Source of the DNA: Gammaproteobacteria bacterium
GTDB lineage: Bacteria; Pseudomonadota; Gammaproteobacteria; Xanthomonadales; SZUA-36
NCBI GenBank assembly: GCA_024275935.1
Contig: JAJRYF010000119.1
Span: 1 to 47,169, forward strand
Reading direction: 5' to 3'
DNA: 47,169 nucleotides
Shown here: piece by piece, positions 44,265-47,169 of the stretch
Position numbering within the stretch: the stretch's first letter is position 1
How the letters are laid out: each line of letters opens with the position of its first letter
Position numbers and translations under genes: made by a program
Notes under the pieces: model-generated
Databases searched by the model: none
What the model saw: only the letters and a program-made list of their open reading frames with translations
What the model was told of the DNA's origin: nothing

Positions 44265-45740
44265 ATGCAACAGCGTAGACGCACAAAAATAATAGCAACA
44301 GTTGGCCCGGCCTGTGAGTCAGTGGCGATGCTTTGCGAGTTGATTGAGGCTGGGGTAGATGTATTCCGCATCAACCTCTCGCACGGTAGTTCTGATGAGC
44401 AGCGAGCGCGCGCTAAAAGCATTCGCGAGGCTGCCAGGATTAGTGGCAAGGAAGTTGCATTGTTGGCAGACTTGCGCGGTCCCAAAATCCGGATCGAGCG
44501 CTTCGCAAATGGTCAGGTTGAACTGCACATCGGCGCCGAGTTTAGACTTGATGCGGGCAATCCTGGCATTATCGGCGATGAAAATATTGTTGGGGTAACC
44601 TATCCTAACCTGCCCGATGATGTGCGCCCGGCAGATGTGTTGTTGCTTGATGATGGCCTGATTACTATGCGGGTGAAATCAATAGAAGGTCGCGTAGTTG
44701 TTTGTGAAGTAATCAACGGAGGTGTTTTAGGTGACCGCAAAGGTCTAAACTTGGCAGGCGGTGGTTTATCGGTTCCAGGTTTGGTCGCCGAAGACATAGC
44801 CGACATTCCGTTGGCTGCAGAAATGGATGTGGACTACCTGGCGGTGTCTTTTCCGCGCAATGCTGAGGATATGCATAAGGCGCGTAAGTTGTTGCGGGAA
44901 GCTGGTAGCAATGCCTCGGTGGTATCAAAAATAGAGCGGGTAGAAGCAATTAATAATTTGGAGTCTGTGATTGATGCCTCAGAAGCGGTATTGGTTGCGC
45001 GCGGTGATCTGGGGGTCGAGATTGGCGATGCTGAATTGCCCGGCTTACAGAAAAAAATAATCCAGATGTCACTGAACCAGAACCAGGTGGTTATCACCGC
45101 TACCCAAATGTTACAGTCAATGATTGATAACCCGGTACCTACTCGGGCAGAAGTTTTGGATATTGCCAATGCAGTGATTGATGGCAGCGATGCGGTGATG
45201 CTGTCGGCTGAAACTGCAGTTGGGAAGTATCCAGTTAAAGCTGTAGAAGCCATGCACCGAGTCTGTCTGGGTGCGGAGCGGCATGTAGCCTCGGTTGCCT
45301 CGCATGATAAGCTCAATGTTCGCTTTGAGCGTATCGACCAGGCCATTGCTATGGCAGTTATGTTTACGGTGCAGAATGTCCCGGTTCAGGCGATTGTCTC
45401 GTTAACCGAATCAGGCTCTACTGCTCAGTGGTTATCCAGAGTCAGTAGCTCAGTACCAATATTTGCCCTTTCACCAAACTCGCAGAGTCGCCGGAAGATG
45501 GCGATGTTCAAAAATGTTTACCCCATTGACCACAGCTGGCCAGAGGGTTTCAATAACTCTCAGATAGCCCAGGATGCGATTCAGCGATTATTTGAAGATG
45601 GTGTTTTAACTGCAGGCCAAAGAGTAGTATTTACCATGGGTGAGGAATTAGGTATGCAAGGTGGTACTAACACATTGCGTTTGCTGAAAGTTGGTACACA
45701 AGGGGCACCGGAGTATCACCCGGAATTGGACTTGCGCTAA
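44265..45740 (+). CDS. pyk: Pyruvate kinase
   Basis: This enzyme makes pyruvate and ATP from phosphoenolpyruvate and ADP, the last glycolytic step. The 491-residue protein shows TKIIATVGPACES, DVFRINLSHGSSDE, LADLRGPKIRIERF, the active-site block VLVARGDLGVEIG and VITATQMLQSMIDNP, and a C-terminal allosteric domain. Length and sequence suit the PykA (AMP/sugar-phosphate-activated) type more than PykF, but that is inference. GTCAGGA precedes the ATG. It is a single gene with its own 5' region. Confidence 0.96.
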   Translation: MQQRRRTKIIATVGPACESVAMLCELIEAGVDVFRINLSHGSSDEQRARAKSIREAARISGKEVALLADLRGPKIRIERFANGQVELHIGAEFRLDAGNPGIIGDENIVGVTYPNLPDDVRPADVLLLDDGLITMRVKSIEGRVVVCEVINGGVLGDRKGLNLAGGGLSVPGLVAEDIADIPLAAEMDVDYLAVSFPRNAEDMHKARKLLREAGSNASVVSKIERVEAINNLESVIDASEAVLVARGDLGVEIGDAELPGLQKKIIQMSLNQNQVVITATQMLQSMIDNPVPTRAEVLDIANAVIDGSDAVMLSAETAVGKYPVKAVEAMHRVCLGAERHVASVASHDKLNVRFERIDQAIAMAVMFTVQNVPVQAIVSLTESGSTAQWLSRVSSSVPIFALSPNSQSRRKMAMFKNVYPIDHSWPEGFNNSQIAQDAIQRLFEDGVLTAGQRVVFTMGEELGMQGGTNTLRLLKVGTQGAPEYHPELDLR

Positions 45741-45806
45741 ACTATTCCGCCAGGATAGCTCTGTATAGTTGCTCAAAATCGGGCCTTAATCAAGCAAGGG
45801 ATACAT

Positions 45807-46175
45807 ATGAAAACATGGATTAGTAAATGGCTAATGTTTGTATCAGCGGGTCATACTGTTGTGGCAGTAATGTTATTTGGTGCTATTTACATGGAAATGA
45901 TTTCGGCCGGCTTGTTCGCTACTGTAAATTCTGAAATAACTGCTGCCGCAGCATGGTTTTTATTGTTTGGGATGCTGTTATTTATAACCAGCCTGCTTAT
46001 GTTTTTTATTGAAAAACACGATGCACTAGAAATACCAAATTCAATTGCTGTGTTGCTTTTTATATTAACTACAATTGGCGTAATTTTAATGCCTGCTTCA
46101 GGTTTCTGGTTGGTGTATCCAGCCGTAATAGCAATTGCATATAAAAATAAAAAGTTGAAAAATGGAATTCCTTGA
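45807..46175 (+). CDS. Small membrane protein, DUF6463-like
   Basis: The 122-residue product has four hydrophobic helices. The pattern GHTVVAVMLF near the N-terminus, WFLLFGMLLFITSLLMF in the second helix and MPASGFWLVYPAVIAI at the C-terminus matches what I recall of the DUF6463 family, which has no known function. AAGCAAGGG lies upstream of the ATG. It lies 66 bases after pyk in the same direction and is AT-richer than pyk; it could be a separate unit. Confidence 0.75.
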   Translation: MKTWISKWLMFVSAGHTVVAVMLFGAIYMEMISAGLFATVNSEITAAAAWFLLFGMLLFITSLLMFFIEKHDALEIPNSIAVLLFILTTIGVILMPASGFWLVYPAVIAIAYKNKKLKNGIP

Positions 46176-46231
46176 TTTGACTAAAAAGGCTTCTGCTATC
46201 TGTATCACTAAACCCCGCTGGGCCTGATTAG

Positions 46232-47169
46232 GTGCTGAAATCACAGTGGAGAAGTCTGGCATTGTCTAGGCAAGGCCTGTCCTCGCAGCAGCAGTTTGGC
46301 ACCGGCCTATCGGGGACGCGTAGCGCAATCGAACACCTTGGCTATGTGCAAATTGATACGATCTCAGTGGTAGAGAGAGCTCATCACCATGTATTGTGGA
46401 GTCGGGTGCCGGGCTACGAGCTAACCCACTTGAATCAGCTGATCAGTGAGCAGCACATTTTTGAGTATTGGTATCATGCTGCGGCGTATCTACCAATGCG
46501 CGATTATCGTTATGCGCTGCCGCATATGCTGTCGATACGTAATGGTGAAAACCGCTACTATAACAATGTCGACAAACGCCTGATGAAGGAGATCCTCGCC
46601 CGCGTGAGTGCTGAGGGGCCATTACGGTTGCGTGATCTCGACAAGGGAAACAAGCCCAAGGGTGGTTGGTGGCATATGGGGCCGGTTAAGCGCGCCCTGG
46701 AAAAACTTTTTATGCAGGGCGACCTGATGATATGCCGCCGCAATGGCATGGAGAAGATCTATGACCTCGCCGAGCGCTGTTTGCCGGATGACATCGACTT
46801 GAGCCTACCTACGCAGATTGAATATGCATCTTATTTATTCGACACCACACTTAGGGCGCACGGCATTTTCACCTGGAAGCAACTATTGCACCTGAAAACG
46901 GGTAAACCTTTGCGCCAGGCGATGGCTAAAATTCTAGATGAGCGTATCGAAGCTGGGGTGGTGAAAGCACTAGGCAAGGTTAGTGCGCCAACTGCCTATG
47001 TGGATATTCAGGCACTCGAACAAGTCCCGATAACTGGAAGCGCGCTAAAGGTACTATCCCCATTCGATAACTTGGTGATTCATCGTGATCGCTTGAGTAT
47101 GCTGTTCGGCTTTGACTACAGGATTGAATGCTATGTCCCTGCGCCTAAGCGCGTGTTCGGTTATTTTTG
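46232..47169 (+). CDS. YcaQ-family winged-helix protein (partial, runs off window)
   Basis: The open frame starts at GTG 46232, directly after an in-frame stop, and continues to the window end (at least 312 codons). The N-terminus WRSLALSRQGL, then LGYVQIDTISVVERAHHHVLWSR, FEYWYHAAAYLPM and GGWWHMGPVKRALEKL are hallmarks of the winged-helix DNA-binding YcaQ/DUF1006 family. E. coli YcaQ is a glycosylase that unhooks DNA interstrand crosslinks, and its QxQ/QxD catalytic pattern corresponds to the VQID motif here. A TTG at 46262 with GGAGAAG upstream is an alternative start. The C-terminal end lies outside. Confidence 0.88.
   Translation, partial: MLKSQWRSLALSRQGLSSQQQFGTGLSGTRSAIEHLGYVQIDTISVVERAHHHVLWSRVPGYELTHLNQLISEQHIFEYWYHAAAYLPMRDYRYALPHMLSIRNGENRYYNNVDKRLMKEILARVSAEGPLRLRDLDKGNKPKGGWWHMGPVKRALEKLFMQGDLMICRRNGMEKIYDLAERCLPDDIDLSLPTQIEYASYLFDTTLRAHGIFTWKQLLHLKTGKPLRQAMAKILDERIEAGVVKALGKVSAPTAYVDIQALEQVPITGSALKVLSPFDNLVIHRDRLSMLFGFDYRIECYVPAPKRVFGYF

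Noticed and set aside
1-47169. CRISPR array, prophage, tRNA/rRNA genes, toxin-antitoxin or defence island
   Set aside because: I looked for regularly spaced repeats, integrase-tRNA junctions, phage structural genes and defence nucleases or helicases. None was seen; the only tyrosine recombinase is the housekeeping XerC.

Overview
The window looks like chromosomal DNA of a free-living Gammaproteobacterium, probably from the Pseudomonadales/Cellvibrionales side. The grounds are gene order (rpsB-tsf-pyrH-frr-uppS-cdsA-rseP-bamA-skp-lpxD-fabZ-lpxA-lpxB-rnhB; lptM-dapF-DUF484-xerC; algZ-algR-hemX-hemY) and Gram-negative envelope genes. Placement below class level is inference. Most of the window is housekeeping DNA, with short accessory stretches between conserved blocks.

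Layout. 1-4140: a palindromic intergenic repeat, a YihY/BrkB membrane protein overlapping a TlpA-like thioredoxin, then three orphan genes (a DUF6010-like membrane protein, a lipoprotein with a small internal duplication, and an AT-rich 2OG-Fe(II) oxygenase). 4262-7151: a Fur-controlled feoABC ferrous iron operon. 7155-20617 (minus strand): a long translation/envelope block from rpsB to rnhB covering ribosome and elongation factor, UMP kinase, ribosome recycling, undecaprenyl-PP and CDP-diglyceride synthesis, the sigma-E protease, outer-membrane protein assembly and lipid A synthesis. dxr, normally between cdsA and rseP, is absent, and dnaE does not follow rnhB. 20618-25482: an rpsB leader, an MscS channel, a decayed REP-associated transposase embedded in REP hairpins, an S9 peptidase and an unknown secreted protein.

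25576-30866 (minus strand): lptM, a methyltransferase where lysA is usual, dapF, DUF484, xerC, hslV, hslU. 30942-35933 (plus strand): an esterase, an AlgZ/AlgR-type two-component pair, then hemX-hemY with the usual hemC and hemD missing between algR and hemX. 35958-43343: a GMC oxidoreductase, an RND permease-adaptor pair and an ADP/ATP-carrier-like MFS transporter. 43357-47169: a broken MscS-family gene, pyruvate kinase, a DUF6463-like membrane protein and the 5' part of a YcaQ-family winged-helix protein that runs off the window.

I did not find a complete undescribed multi-gene system. The most interesting signals are a perfect EF-hand-type calcium loop in an extracellular loop of BamA, the RAYT remnant with REP hairpins showing a compensatory base-pair change, three conserved operons each lacking a canonical member (dxr, lysA, hemCD), a xerC-hslV-hslU order recalling the Firmicutes codV-clpQ-clpY order, and a roughly 100-residue lysine/alanine-rich tail on ribosomal protein S2.
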